9,249 bases of DNA from JAZLEZ01 sp045615505 (GCA_045615505.1 JAZLEZ010000037.1:1-9249); one strand, 5' to 3'. Counted from the stretch's first letter, positions 1-7,022 are shown. Notes: generated by a model not told the origin, from the sequence alone. Numbers and translations: made by a program.

Positions 1-1052
1 TCACATTCAAGCCCATTGGCATCTCTGTAGTGCTTAACAATACCACCCAATTTGTCGGCGTATATTCTTAAATCACGCACACAAAGATTCTCAAATAATA
101 ATCCAAATGTTTTTAAGTCTTTTATCAATCCTTCAGGACCAATTCCAAGTGCAGCACATCCTATTGATGGGTCGACAAAGTATCGTGTATTTGATGTTCT
201 TATGGCAGTTTTTGAACGAAGATTCGGATTCCATGCTTCAGATTCTTCAACAACCAACATCCTGATTAATGAATGGATATATTCCCTAATTGTATCTTCG
301 TCCAACCTGCTACTATCATTGGTCATCATATCGTTCTTGATAGTGGTTAAAGTTGCCTGCGATGAGCAATTTCTAGCATATGAACGAAACAGTAATCTAG
401 CTCTCTGCGGGTCTTTTTTTATCTTATCACTTTCAGAAATATCTACTTCAACCAAACCATTGTAATAATCCACAGCCTGCTGAAGTGCAACTTTCTCCTT
501 CTGACCAATGGCTTTGGGCCAACCACCACGAGCTGTGAAGAAAGTATAATCCTCCAAAGAATAATCGCATTTGGATCCAAGTTGTTCTGTTTGATTGATT
601 ATTCTTGCCAAAGAAACAGTACCATTACTATCACCAGATTCAAACAGAGACATCGGTCTCATAACCATGTTCGTTATCCGTCCTGTTCCGCTATGCTGCA
701 ATTCCATTTGGTCAGATTCGTATGGTAGCCGAGAACCTGTAAGAATAAATTGTCCAAATTCATCTCTTTTATCAACCTCTCGTCTAATCTGGTTCCAGAT
801 AAATGGAATTTCCTGCCACTCATCGATAAGAAAAGGAACATCTCCTTTCAAGAACAATGATGGATTAATTTTGGCTAATTCAATGTTTTGTTCTTTTGAA
901 TCTTCATCTTGCATGTAGATACAAGTCTTAGCCATTTGCTCTGCTGTTGTTGATTTTCCACACCATTTAGGGCCTCTAATCCAAACAGCACCTTTACTTT
1001 CAAGTTTGAACTTTAAAACATCATCTGCTATACGTGGTAAATACTTTTTCAT
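1..1052 (-). CDS. AAA_14/DUF4143-family ATPase, 3' end cut by the window edge
   Basis: The reading frame is open on the minus strand from ATG at 1052 to the window edge: 350 codons with no stop. The N-terminus holds a P-loop ATPase: Walker A GPKWCGKST at residues 27-35, Walker B LIDEW at 75-79, and a sensor-like ILTGS at about 103-107. This order is typical of AAA_14 ATPases. The following helical region and the late YRDANGLEC segment match the part of DUF4143 proteins that leads into a PD-(D/E)XK nuclease-like domain. The window ends right there, so the expected catalytic Asp and ExK are not visible. No Met between the start and Walker A offers a later start. No Shine-Dalgarno sequence precedes 1052, and a promoter-like -10 sits only 7 nt upstream, so the mRNA may be leaderless. 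The gene diverges from a second ATPase of the same superfamily at 1431. Its biological role is unknown; family members occur as scattered, often mobile, accessory genes. Confidence 0.85.
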   Translation of the reverse strand, partial: MKKYLPRIADDVLKFKLESKGAVWIRGPKWCGKSTTAEQMAKTCIYMQDEDSKEQNIELAKINPSLFLKGDVPFLIDEWQEIPFIWNQIRREVDKRDEFGQFILTGSRLPYESDQMELQHSGTGRITNMVMRPMSLFESGDSNGTVSLARIINQTEQLGSKCDYSLEDYTFFTARGGWPKAIGQKEKVALQQAVDYYNGLVEVDISESDKIKKDPQRARLLFRSYARNCSSQATLTTIKNDMMTNDSSRLDEDTIREYIHSLIRMLVVEESEAWNPNLRSKTAIRTSNTRYFVDPSIGCAALGIGPEGLIKDLKTFGLLFENLCVRDLRIYADKLGGIVKHYRDANGLEC

Positions 1053-1059
1053 AGTAGTA

Positions 1060-1087
1060 ATTTTACATATTTACTCAATTATGTAAA
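1060..1087 (-). promoter_or_regulatory. Promoter of the left ATPase with overlapping inverted repeat (candidate operator)
   Basis: Reading on the minus strand, TTTACA (1087-1082) is followed after 16 nt by TAAAAT (1065-1060), a reasonable sigma-70-type promoter. The predicted transcription start falls at or next to the ATG at 1052. A perfect 8-bp inverted repeat, TTTACATA (1062-1069) and TATGTAAA (1080-1087) with a 10-bp spacer, covers the -35 and most of the -10. Its position suggests a binding site for a dimeric repressor or for the gene product, but no regulator gene is visible. The promoter and repeat are read directly; the regulatory role is inferred. Confidence 0.45.
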
Positions 1088-1092
1088 GAGTT

Positions 1093-1154
1093 TTCGGTGA
1101 TTTGTGGCTATTCTGTTCGGTGATTTGCGGCTATTCTGTTCGGTGATTTGTGGC
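1093..1154. repeat. 23-bp tandem repeat, about 2.7 copies
   Basis: Units start at 1093, 1116 and 1139. Each begins TTCGGTGATTTGTGGC (unit 2 has one T-to-C change, giving TTTGCGGC), and the first two continue with TATTCTG. The third unit stops after its first 16 bases. Short tandem units of this kind just inside a TGT-beginning terminus (1082) resemble the multiple transposase-binding sites at IS21-family ends. No istA or istB gene is present, so this would be a remnant or solo end. The repeat itself is certain; the IS21 assignment is from memory of such ends and is uncertain. Confidence 0.85.
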
Positions 1155-1162
1155 AATGGTAC

Positions 1163-1190
1163 TTGTCAAGAAAAGTGTTTAAAAGATAAT
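1163..1190 (+). promoter_or_regulatory. Promoter-like sequence pointing toward the right ATPase
   Basis: TTGTCA (1163-1168), a 16-nt spacer and GATAAT (1185-1190) match the sigma-70 consensus at 5 of 6 positions in each hexamer. It lies directly after the tandem repeat and reads toward 1431. It may be the promoter of a lost mobile-element gene, or it may drive the right ATPase with a leader of more than 200 nt. Transcription is not shown. Confidence 0.4.
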
Positions 1191-1200
1191 TTCATTTTCT

Positions 1201-1252
1201 AAAGTGGACTCTGTGAGAGTTTTTCCTTCAGTTTCATTTCCAAAAGTGGACT
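1201..1252. repeat. Pair of AAAGTGGACT direct repeats, 42 bp apart
   Basis: AAAGTGGACT occurs at 1201-1210 and again at 1243-1252, each preceded by TTC and one to three further bases. The related AAAAGTGG appears once more at 2773-2780, on the stop codon of the right ATPase. Repeated motifs of this type occur near the ends of some IS21-like elements, so this may be a second piece of mobile-element debris. The repeat is seen directly; its origin is inferred. Confidence 0.6.
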
Positions 1253-1373
1253 TACTATGCTTTTTCCTACCTTGCGTGCAAATGGTACTCACTCATGATT
1301 CTTGCAATCTTTTTATAAAAGCAGATAATTACTTAATGTTGATTGCATCTTCCGAATATTTTCGATGAACAAA
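1253..1373. other. Gene-free stretch before the right ATPase
   Basis: This is A+T-rich sequence with no convincing gene. TTGCAA (1302-1307) and GATAAT (1324-1329), 16 nt apart, form another weak promoter-like pair on the plus strand. The only small open frame (ATG at 1282, 28 codons) has no ribosome-binding site. Confidence 0.4.
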
Positions 1374-1402
1374 TTGACGAAATTGTACTTTTTTAATAAA
1401 GT
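1374..1402 (+). promoter_or_regulatory. Likely promoter of the right ATPase
   Basis: TTGACG (1374-1379), a 17-nt spacer and TAAAGT (1397-1402) place transcription start near 1409, about 22 nt before the ATG at 1431. The leader then carries GAGAGG at 1421-1426 as ribosome-binding site, 4 nt from that ATG. This arrangement argues against the in-frame ATG at 1365, which lies upstream of the promoter. The -10 matches consensus at only four positions. Confidence 0.45.
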
Positions 1403-1430
1403 AAATTTAACGATTTTGAAGAGAGGCTCT

Positions 1431-2774
1431 ATGTTTAAAAGAAAAATTTACAATCAAATGCTTAAGTGGAAAGAAGAATCAAATGGAAAAACTGCTCTGC
1501 TGTTAGAAGGCCCAAGGCGTGTAGGGAAATCTACAATTGTAGAAGCTTTTGCCAAAACGGAATATGAAAGCTATATTTTGGTGGATTTTTATAAGGCCTC
1601 AGAATCAACAAGAAAACTGTTTGATGATTTATTTGATCTTAACTACATATTTCTTCAGTTACAGCTTACTTATCACAAAAGCCTGATAGAAAGGAAATCT
1701 TGCATAGTTTTTGATGAAGTTCAACTATGTCCGAAAGCCAGACAAGCAATTAAAGCTTTGGTAGAAGATGGAAGATATGATTATATTGAAACAGGTTCTT
1801 TGATTTCCATCAAAAAAAACGTCAAAGACATACTAATCCCTAGCGAAGAAAGAAAAATGAGGATGTACCCTATGGATTATGAAGAATTCAGGTGGGCATT
1901 GGGCGATGAAGAATCTGTAAAAATACTTAAACAGTTTTATGATGCAAAAAAACCTTTAGGGCAGATTACAAACAGAAAAATACTTAGAGATTTCAGATTA
2001 TACATGCTTGTAGGCGGAATGCCTCAAGTTGTTGAGAGCTTTATTCAAAGTAACGATTTCAGCAAAGTTGATGCGATTAAAAGGGATATTCTTACCCTTT
2101 ATGAAGAAGACTTCAGAAAAATAGATCCTACTGGAAAACTTTCATTAATTTTTGATGCTATTCCAGCTCAGCTTATGAAAAATGCTTCCAGATATCAAGT
2201 TTCAAGTGTTTTGCCGACAAATAGGGCAGACGACATTCTACAACATATTGCAGAATTGAAGGATTCCGGTACTGTTCTCGTGGCATATCATGCAAATGAT
2301 CCGGGACCGGGGATGGCTCAAAACAAAGATTTGAGCAAATTCAAATTATTTGCTACAGATACAGGTTTGTTTGTAACACTTGCCTTTAAGGATAAAAGTT
2401 TTATTGAAAACGAGATATATGAAAAATTGCTTAGTGATAAGCTACAGGCAAATCTGGGATATGTTTATGAGAATATCATTGCTCAAACATTATCAAGTAA
2501 TGGATATGAATTGTATTACCACACCTTCTTAAACGAAAAAACCGGTCATAATTATGAAATTGATTTCTTGCTTGCTGACAAAAACAAAATAAAACCCATT
2601 GAAGTAAAAAGTTCAGGATACAAAACACATCCGTCTATTGATGCTTTTGTTCAAAAGTTTTCATCAAGAATTAAAGAAAAGACTTTGATTTACACTAAAG
2701 ATTACAAGAAAGACGGTGACTTAGAGTATTTGCCCGTATACATGGCACAATTTTTTTCTGAAAAGAGTATCTAA
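1431..2774 (+). CDS. AAA_14/DUF4143 ATPase with C-terminal PD-(D/E)XK-like domain
   Basis: The protein is 447 aa and complete. The N-terminal P-loop ATPase has Walker A GPRRVGKST at residues 27-35, Walker B CIVFDEVQ at 91-98 and a sensor-like ETGS soon after. A middle segment with LYMLVGGMPQVVESF is typical of DUF4143. The C-terminal region has the spacing of a PD-(D/E)XK nuclease fold: EID with D378, then E391 and K393 in PIEVKS. An in-frame ATG at 1365 would add 22 residues. The start at 1431 is preferred because it has a GAGAGG ribosome-binding site, a promoter lies between the two ATGs, and Walker A near residue 30 fits the family. The gene is more A+T-rich than the operon to its right. 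It diverges from a second ATPase of the same superfamily and converges on queA. ATPase activity and nuclease-like fold are expected from the motifs; the cellular function of this family is not established. Confidence 0.9.
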   Translation: MFKRKIYNQMLKWKEESNGKTALLLEGPRRVGKSTIVEAFAKTEYESYILVDFYKASESTRKLFDDLFDLNYIFLQLQLTYHKSLIERKSCIVFDEVQLCPKARQAIKALVEDGRYDYIETGSLISIKKNVKDILIPSEERKMRMYPMDYEEFRWALGDEESVKILKQFYDAKKPLGQITNRKILRDFRLYMLVGGMPQVVESFIQSNDFSKVDAIKRDILTLYEEDFRKIDPTGKLSLIFDAIPAQLMKNASRYQVSSVLPTNRADDILQHIAELKDSGTVLVAYHANDPGPGMAQNKDLSKFKLFATDTGLFVTLAFKDKSFIENEIYEKLLSDKLQANLGYVYENIIAQTLSSNGYELYYHTFLNEKTGHNYEIDFLLADKNKIKPIEVKSSGYKTHPSIDAFVQKFSSRIKEKTLIYTKDYKKDGDLEYLPVYMAQFFSEKSI

Positions 2775-2980
2775 AAGTGGCCATACGCCTTGTGTAATTA
2801 TCAAAGAAACTGGAGAAGCAGTGAATATGCAGACTTTTATAGAGACTTTTGGATATGCTACCATAAAAACAAATTTCTTTCAGAGTCCATGAAGCAGATA
2901 ATCAGAATACTGAACCGGACCAAGTGAACTGCGTGTATTCCAAAACATGCGGAATTCAAGAACCGGCAGCTGAAAGATAT
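2775..2980. other. 206-bp gap between convergent genes, no clear gene or terminator
   Basis: The stretch separates the right ATPase from the end of queA. No strong hairpin followed by a T-run is visible in either direction; the best stem is ATTCC/GGAAT around 2938-2956, which is weak. The frame of the ATPase stays open for 50 codons past its stop (2775-2927, ending TGA), rich in Trp and Tyr but not recognisable. A second frame is open over much of the same stretch. It may hold relics of a lost gene, or the open frames may be chance. Confidence 0.5.
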
Positions 2981-4033
2981 TTACTTGATAAAAGTTGCGT
3001 CTCCGTAACTGAAGAACCTGTATTTCTCTTTTACAGCATGCTTATAGGCATTAAGCATAATCTCTTTGGAAGCAAAAGCCGAAACAAGAACAAGCAAAGT
3101 AGATTCAGGAGTATGGAAGTTTGTCATAAGCTGATCTACAACCTTGAATCTGTAACCCGGAGTAATGAACAGATTCGTTGAAGAAGAACCGGCCCTTATG
3201 ACACCGTTTTCATCACTTGCAGATTCCAAAGTGCGAACGGAAGTAGTTCCGATTGCAACAATGGGCCTGCCGGCCTTCTTTGCGTTATTGATGATGTCCG
3301 CAACTTCAGGCTCAATGTGATAAGCCTCTGTATGCATAACATGGTCTTCAAGATTTTCCGTTCTTACAGGGAGAAATGTTCCCATACCAACCTGAAGTGT
3401 AATATGGACAACTTCGATGTTCTTTGCCCTCAGCTTTTCAAGAGTCTCTTCCGTAAAATGAAGACCTGCAGTGGGTGCAGCCATACTGCCGCATTCTTTT
3501 GCATAGATAGTCTGATAACGCTTTTCGTCATTGAAATCATCTTCTCTCTTGATATACGGAGGAAGTGGAACATGCCCGCATTTTAAAAAAAAATCCTCAT
3601 CGACAGCACGGTCGAATCTGATAATTTTAAGACTGGAACCGCTGTCATTATCATCAACATCACCGTCAATTACAGCGGAACAGTAAACCTGATTATCCGG
3701 AGTATAGAATGTAAAAGATTTACCTGCTTTCTGTTTTTTGCTTTTGGAAACCATAGCTTGCCATTTATCTGAACTAACGGCACCGGTAAAAAGGAATTCA
3801 ACCCTTCCCCCTGTCTGTGCAATACCGTAAACACGAGCCTTCCGCACCCTTGTATCATTAACAACAACAAGACTGTTTTCAGCAACGAAATCAGGAAAAT
3901 CGGAAAACATTGCATCCTGATACTCACCGGTTTTCTTATCTATGACAAGGAGCCTGTCATCACCCCTGTTTTGAGCCGGAGACTGAGCAATCAGTTCTTC
4001 AGGCAAGTCAAAAGAAAAATCACTAATTTTCAT
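2981..4033 (-). CDS. queA: QueA, S-adenosylmethionine:tRNA ribosyltransferase-isomerase
   Basis: QueA transfers and isomerises the ribosyl part of S-adenosylmethionine onto 7-aminomethyl-7-deazaguanine in tRNA, giving epoxyqueuosine at the wobble position of GUN anticodons. It is a cytoplasmic enzyme. The 350-aa protein is full length and carries the family blocks in order: NDTRV at 59-63, LPPYIKR at 157-163, YQTIYA at 173-178, GSMAAPTAGLHFT at 182-194, QVGMGTF at 214-220, GTTSVRTLE at 252-260, and the C-terminal YRFFSYGDA at 338-346. The ATG overlaps the ruvB stop in a TGATG, so translation is probably coupled; an AGGGA upstream is rather distant. It is the last gene of the operon. In many genomes tgt, the preceding enzyme in the pathway, follows queA; here it does not. 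Confidence 0.97.
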   Translation of the reverse strand: MKISDFSFDLPEELIAQSPAQNRGDDRLLVIDKKTGEYQDAMFSDFPDFVAENSLVVVNDTRVRKARVYGIAQTGGRVEFLFTGAVSSDKWQAMVSKSKKQKAGKSFTFYTPDNQVYCSAVIDGDVDDNDSGSSLKIIRFDRAVDEDFFLKCGHVPLPPYIKREDDFNDEKRYQTIYAKECGSMAAPTAGLHFTEETLEKLRAKNIEVVHITLQVGMGTFLPVRTENLEDHVMHTEAYHIEPEVADIINNAKKAGRPIVAIGTTSVRTLESASDENGVIRAGSSSTNLFITPGYRFKVVDQLMTNFHTPESTLLVLVSAFASKEIMLNAYKHAVKEKYRFFSYGDATFIK

Positions 4034-5094
4034 CAGAATAAAGTCCCTTGAGGTTCATCAGGATTCAATGATTTGGGCATCTTATATTCAAGGTGTAAAA
4101 GTTCGTAAGCTTTGGCAGTAACCATTCTGCCTCTTGGAGTACGCTTCAGATAACCCTTCTGAATAAGATAAGGTTCATAAAAATCCTCAAGGGATTCTAT
4201 TGCTTCACCCACGGAGATACACAAAGTATCGGCGCCGACAGGACCTCCTCCGTAAAATTCAATTATGGTTCGGAGAATATTTCTGTCCTGATCCTCTAGA
4301 CCGTTAAGATCGATTCCCAGATTCCTGATACTCTTGTGAACAATATCCGAAGTGATGATACCATTGCCGTTTACCTCTGCAAAATCTCTGAACCTTCTCA
4401 ATAGTCTGTTGGCAATTCTGGGAGTACCACGGGAACACTTTGCAAGAAGCCCTACTGCGTCTTCATCAATCTTTACATCAATCAAACCGGCACTTCTGCG
4501 AATGATATTGGACAACTCAATCTCGTCGTAAAAATCAAGACGGCAATTGATACCAAATCTGGTCTGAAGCGGAGAACTCACCATACCCGCCTTTGTAGTA
4601 GCACCAATTAGGGTGAAATGAGGGATGGGAATTCTCATTGTACGGGCACTCGGTCCCTGCCCGATTACCCAGTCGATTTCAAAATCTTCCATTGCAATGT
4701 AGAGCATCTCTTCCAAAGCCGGCTTAAGACGATGAATCTCGTCAATAAAGAAAATGGAGTTTTCCGAAACATTTGTAAGAATTCCCGCAAGGTCCTTGGG
4801 CTTATCAAGAGCCGGAGCACTTGTCATTCTTATCTCAGAACCCATTTCATTGGCAACAATTGAAGCAAGAGTAGTCTTTCCCAAACCAGGAGGACCTATT
4901 AAAAAAACATGATCTAAAGCCTCACCCCTTTCACGTGCAGCCTTGATGAAAACCCCGAGGTTTTCCTTAATCTTACTCTGCCCCTGAAAATCTTTGAGAA
5001 GTTTAGGTCTCAAAATGTTTTCCTGTGCATCCGCATCCTGAAAAGATGAGGAAATAACAGCTGTATTTTCCAGAATATCAAGCTCTTCGTGCAT
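4033..5094 (-). CDS. ruvB: RuvB, Holliday junction branch-migration ATPase
   Basis: RuvB is the hexameric AAA+ motor that, loaded by RuvA, pumps DNA through Holliday junctions during recombinational repair. The 353-aa sequence shows Walker A GPPGLGKTT at residues 67-75, Walker B IFFIDEIHRL at 114-123, sensor 1 LIGATT at 162-167 and an arginine finger at R179 in LQTRFG. The sensor-2 region RGTPRIANRLLRR follows, and the C-terminal winged helix includes GYLKRTPRGR. The length is near the family norm; the N-terminal extension of about 25 residues before ILRPKLL is common in RuvB. The start codon follows the ruvA stop after 3 nt, with only a weak GAG-containing ribosome-binding site, which suggests coupling to ruvA. 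Confidence 0.98.
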   Translation of the reverse strand: MHEELDILENTAVISSSFQDADAQENILRPKLLKDFQGQSKIKENLGVFIKAARERGEALDHVFLIGPPGLGKTTLASIVANEMGSEIRMTSAPALDKPKDLAGILTNVSENSIFFIDEIHRLKPALEEMLYIAMEDFEIDWVIGQGPSARTMRIPIPHFTLIGATTKAGMVSSPLQTRFGINCRLDFYDEIELSNIIRRSAGLIDVKIDEDAVGLLAKCSRGTPRIANRLLRRFRDFAEVNGNGIITSDIVHKSIRNLGIDLNGLEDQDRNILRTIIEFYGGGPVGADTLCISVGEAIESLEDFYEPYLIQKGYLKRTPRGRMVTAKAYELLHLEYKMPKSLNPDEPQGTLF

Positions 5095-5097
5095 ATA

Positions 5098-5727
5098 CTA
5101 ACTCAACTTAACAATGGCAGAGCGGAAAATCCACTCTTCAACAAAACTCTGACTCTTATCAGAGATTGAACTTTCATTATCCTTCAAAAGTTGTGCAACA
5201 ACCTCAAGGACACGCTTCTTATCGTAACCCATCTCAACCAAAGCCTGAATTACATCCTGATATTTATTGGAATTACCTGAAATAACATTCTGAGGCAGAG
5301 AGGCATCCTGAGTAAACACAAGAGTATCACGCAAGGCAAGAATAATCTTCTGACTTGTCTTTGCACCCAGTCCTGGAATCTTGGAAAGAAAATTCACATC
5401 ACTTTGATCCAGAGCAGAAATAAAATCATTAACCCTGACTCCGCTGAGAATCTTCATAGCCTGTTTCGGGCCGATTCCGTTAACCTTTATCAGTTCCAAA
5501 AAAAGCCTTCGTTCCTCTTCATCATAAAAACCGAAAAGACGCATGGAGTCTTCAGTATGCTGAAGAAATGCAAGAATACGGACATTATTTCTTTCTGCAC
5601 CGCTGAGGTTTGACAGCTTTGTAGCAGTCTGAGAAGAAATAATCAGTTCATATTCGACACTTGAACCGAGAATTGTTACAGACTGCGCATTTACACAGAC
5701 AATCTGACCTACAATGGCATTAATCAT
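5098..5727 (-). CDS. ruvA: RuvA, Holliday junction-binding subunit
   Basis: RuvA binds four-way DNA junctions as a tetramer and loads RuvB. The 209-aa protein has the N-terminal OB-fold domain (about 1-65), two helix-hairpin-helix motifs (VNGIGPKQA at 82-90 and IPGLGAKTS at 117-125), and a C-terminal three-helix domain with KYQDVIQALVEMGY that contacts RuvB. The frame stays open upstream to 5796, but the ATG at 5727 is chosen. It gives the canonical short N-terminus MINAIVGQI, has a strong AGGGAG site 6 nt away, and overlaps the ruvC stop as ATGA. The gene sits between ruvC and ruvB, so all three resolvasome subunits are made together. Confidence 0.97.
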   Translation of the reverse strand: MINAIVGQIVCVNAQSVTILGSSVEYELIISSQTATKLSNLSGAERNNVRILAFLQHTEDSMRLFGFYDEEERRLFLELIKVNGIGPKQAMKILSGVRVNDFISALDQSDVNFLSKIPGLGAKTSQKIILALRDTLVFTQDASLPQNVISGNSNKYQDVIQALVEMGYDKKRVLEVVAQLLKDNESSISDKSQSFVEEWIFRSAIVKLS

Positions 5728-6242
5728 TTTATGCTCCCTACTCTCTGATTCGAAATACCGATTTTCTTGAGAGTAATACCTATATTGCCGAAACAAACAG
5801 CCGCCGCAAGGGCATCTGCCGCATGGTCCGGACGGGGAATCTTGTCAAGATTCATAAGAATTCTGCACATTTCCTGAACCTGATACTTATCAGCTCTGCC
5901 GTTACCTGTAATTGCCATTTTAATCTGCAACGGAGTAAAAACAGAAGCAGGAATACCTATCGTATGCATGGCATAACAAACAGCTCCGATAACCTTTGCA
6001 ACCCCTATTGCCGAAACTTCATTCTTTGCAAAAAAGATGTCCTCAATACTCAGGTGTTCAACATTATGCTCCTGTGCAATCTTGAGAACACTGTCTGCAA
6101 TCAAAGCAACTCTGTGCTCAAGGCGTTCTGTATTTACTGTTTTCACCGTACCATACGAAACAGGCCGGAACTTCTGACCGTCAAAGTCAACAACGCCCCA
6201 GCCCGTATTTGCAAGTCCGGGATCTATTCCCAGAATCCGCAT
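5724..6242 (-). CDS. ruvC: RuvC, Holliday junction resolvase
   Basis: RuvC is the dimeric endonuclease that cuts Holliday junctions symmetrically. The 172-aa length matches the family. The RNase H-like fold begins with MRILGIDPGLANTGWG. The acidic active site is complete: D7, E67 in LSIED, and D139/H140 plus D143 in PDHAADAL. The segment FFAKNEVSAIGVAKVIG is also typical. The ATG lies 12 nt after the yebC stop, with a modest GAGAG ribosome-binding site. The 3' end overlaps ruvA by 4 nt. The yebC-ruvC-ruvA-ruvB order is seen in many bacteria. Confidence 0.97.
   Translation of the reverse strand: MRILGIDPGLANTGWGVVDFDGQKFRPVSYGTVKTVNTERLEHRVALIADSVLKIAQEHNVEHLSIEDIFFAKNEVSAIGVAKVIGAVCYAMHTIGIPASVFTPLQIKMAITGNGRADKYQVQEMCRILMNLDKIPRPDHAADALAAAVCFGNIGITLKKIGISNQRVGSIK
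5734..5739 (-). promoter_or_regulatory. Ribosome-binding site deciding the ruvA start
   Basis: AGGGAG on the minus strand, 6 nt before the ATG at 5727 and inside the last codons of ruvC. It supports the short ruvA start over the upstream in-frame start at 5796. Confidence 0.75.
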
Positions 6243-6254
6243 GAATCAATTCTC

Positions 6255-6989
6255 TCATTCAAAATCGTCAGGAAGTTCCATATCAGTTGAAACCTGCTGA
6301 ACATCATCCAATTCCTCAAGACGGTCGACGATATTCAGAACCTTCTGAGCTCTTTCCTTGTCAACCGTTGTATAAGTATCCGGAATCTTGTTTATATCTG
6401 CACTGTCCTGCTCAAAACCGGCCTTCTGCATAGCTTCAAGCACCGTACCGAAATCTGAAGGATCCGTAGTAACTGTGTAAACACCGTCATCATTTGAAAC
6501 ATCTTCAGCTCCTGCTTCAAGAGCGGCATTGAAAATATCATCTTCGGAATACTTTGAACCGTCATAAGTGATGACACCCTTTTTCTTGAATTTATAGGAA
6601 ACACAACCTGTAGTTCCGAGAGAACCGCCAAGTTTTTCAAGAGCAGATCTTACATCTGCAGCTGTTCTGTTTTTGTTGTCTGTGAGAGTATCAACGATAA
6701 TTGCTATTCCGCCAGGTGCATAGCCTTCGTATGTAAGCTCCAGATAAGCTGCAGCTCCGTCTTCACCTGTACCCTTCTTTATAGCTCTTTCGATATTGTC
6801 TTTTGGCATATTCTCTGCACGAGCCTTGAGAATAGCTGTTCTGAGAGCCGAGTTAGTATCCGGGTCAGGACCACCCATCTTTGCTGCTACGCTGATTTCT
6901 TTGATGAGTTTTGTAAACTTCTGTCCACGCTTCTGGTCTGCAATACCTTTTGCGTGCTTAATTGTTGCCCATTTACTGTGACCTGACAT
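6255..6989 (-). CDS. yebC: YebC/TACO1-family translation factor
   Basis: This 244-aa protein matches the YebC (PmpR/TACO1) family over its full length. It shows the hallmark N-terminus MSGHSKWATIKHAKG, then KGQ-like QKRGQKFTKLIKEI, the ALRTAILKARAENMPKDNIERAIKKG block, YEGYAPGGIAIIV, and TDNKNRTAADVRS. The family was long annotated as transcriptional regulators. Work on bacterial members and on mitochondrial TACO1 supports a role in relieving ribosome stalling, notably at proline-rich stretches. It is cytoplasmic. The start has a good AAGAGG site (6995-7000), 5 nt away. A promoter-like sequence lies in the 59-bp gap upstream, so the gene may head a sub-operon with ruvCAB-queA. Confidence 0.96.
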   Translation of the reverse strand: MSGHSKWATIKHAKGIADQKRGQKFTKLIKEISVAAKMGGPDPDTNSALRTAILKARAENMPKDNIERAIKKGTGEDGAAAYLELTYEGYAPGGIAIIVDTLTDNKNRTAADVRSALEKLGGSLGTTGCVSYKFKKKGVITYDGSKYSEDDIFNAALEAGAEDVSNDDGVYTVTTDPSDFGTVLEAMQKAGFEQDSADINKIPDTYTTVDKERAQKVLNIVDRLEELDDVQQVSTDMELPDDFE

Positions 6990-7022
6990 GTAAACCTCTT
7001 TTTTGTTAGAATTAACTAAATA

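Noticed and set aside
52..918. Two plus-strand open frames of 137 and 107 codons
   Set aside because: They lie antisense to the truncated ATPase, whose frame has clear Walker A and B motifs; the plus-strand translations show no family features.
1093..1154. CRISPR array
   Set aside because: The units are directly adjacent with no unique spacers, and no cas genes are present.
1282..1368. Small 28-codon open frame ending at the 1365 ATG
   Set aside because: No ribosome-binding site, no recognisable product, and its downstream partner start is itself rejected.
1365..1430. 22-residue N-terminal extension of the right ATPase
   Set aside because: It has no ribosome-binding site, contains the likely promoter, and would push Walker A away from the usual position.
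2938..2956. Hairpin as terminator between the convergent genes
   Set aside because: The stem is only 5 bp with a 9-nt loop and no T-run on either strand.
2924..3586. Plus-strand open frames inside queA
   Set aside because: They are antisense to a fully conserved QueA and show no domain features.
5728..5796. 23-residue N-terminal extension of RuvA
   Set aside because: RuvA starts near MI(x)xxxG in the family, and the strong AGGGAG site with ATGA overlap fixes the start at 5727.
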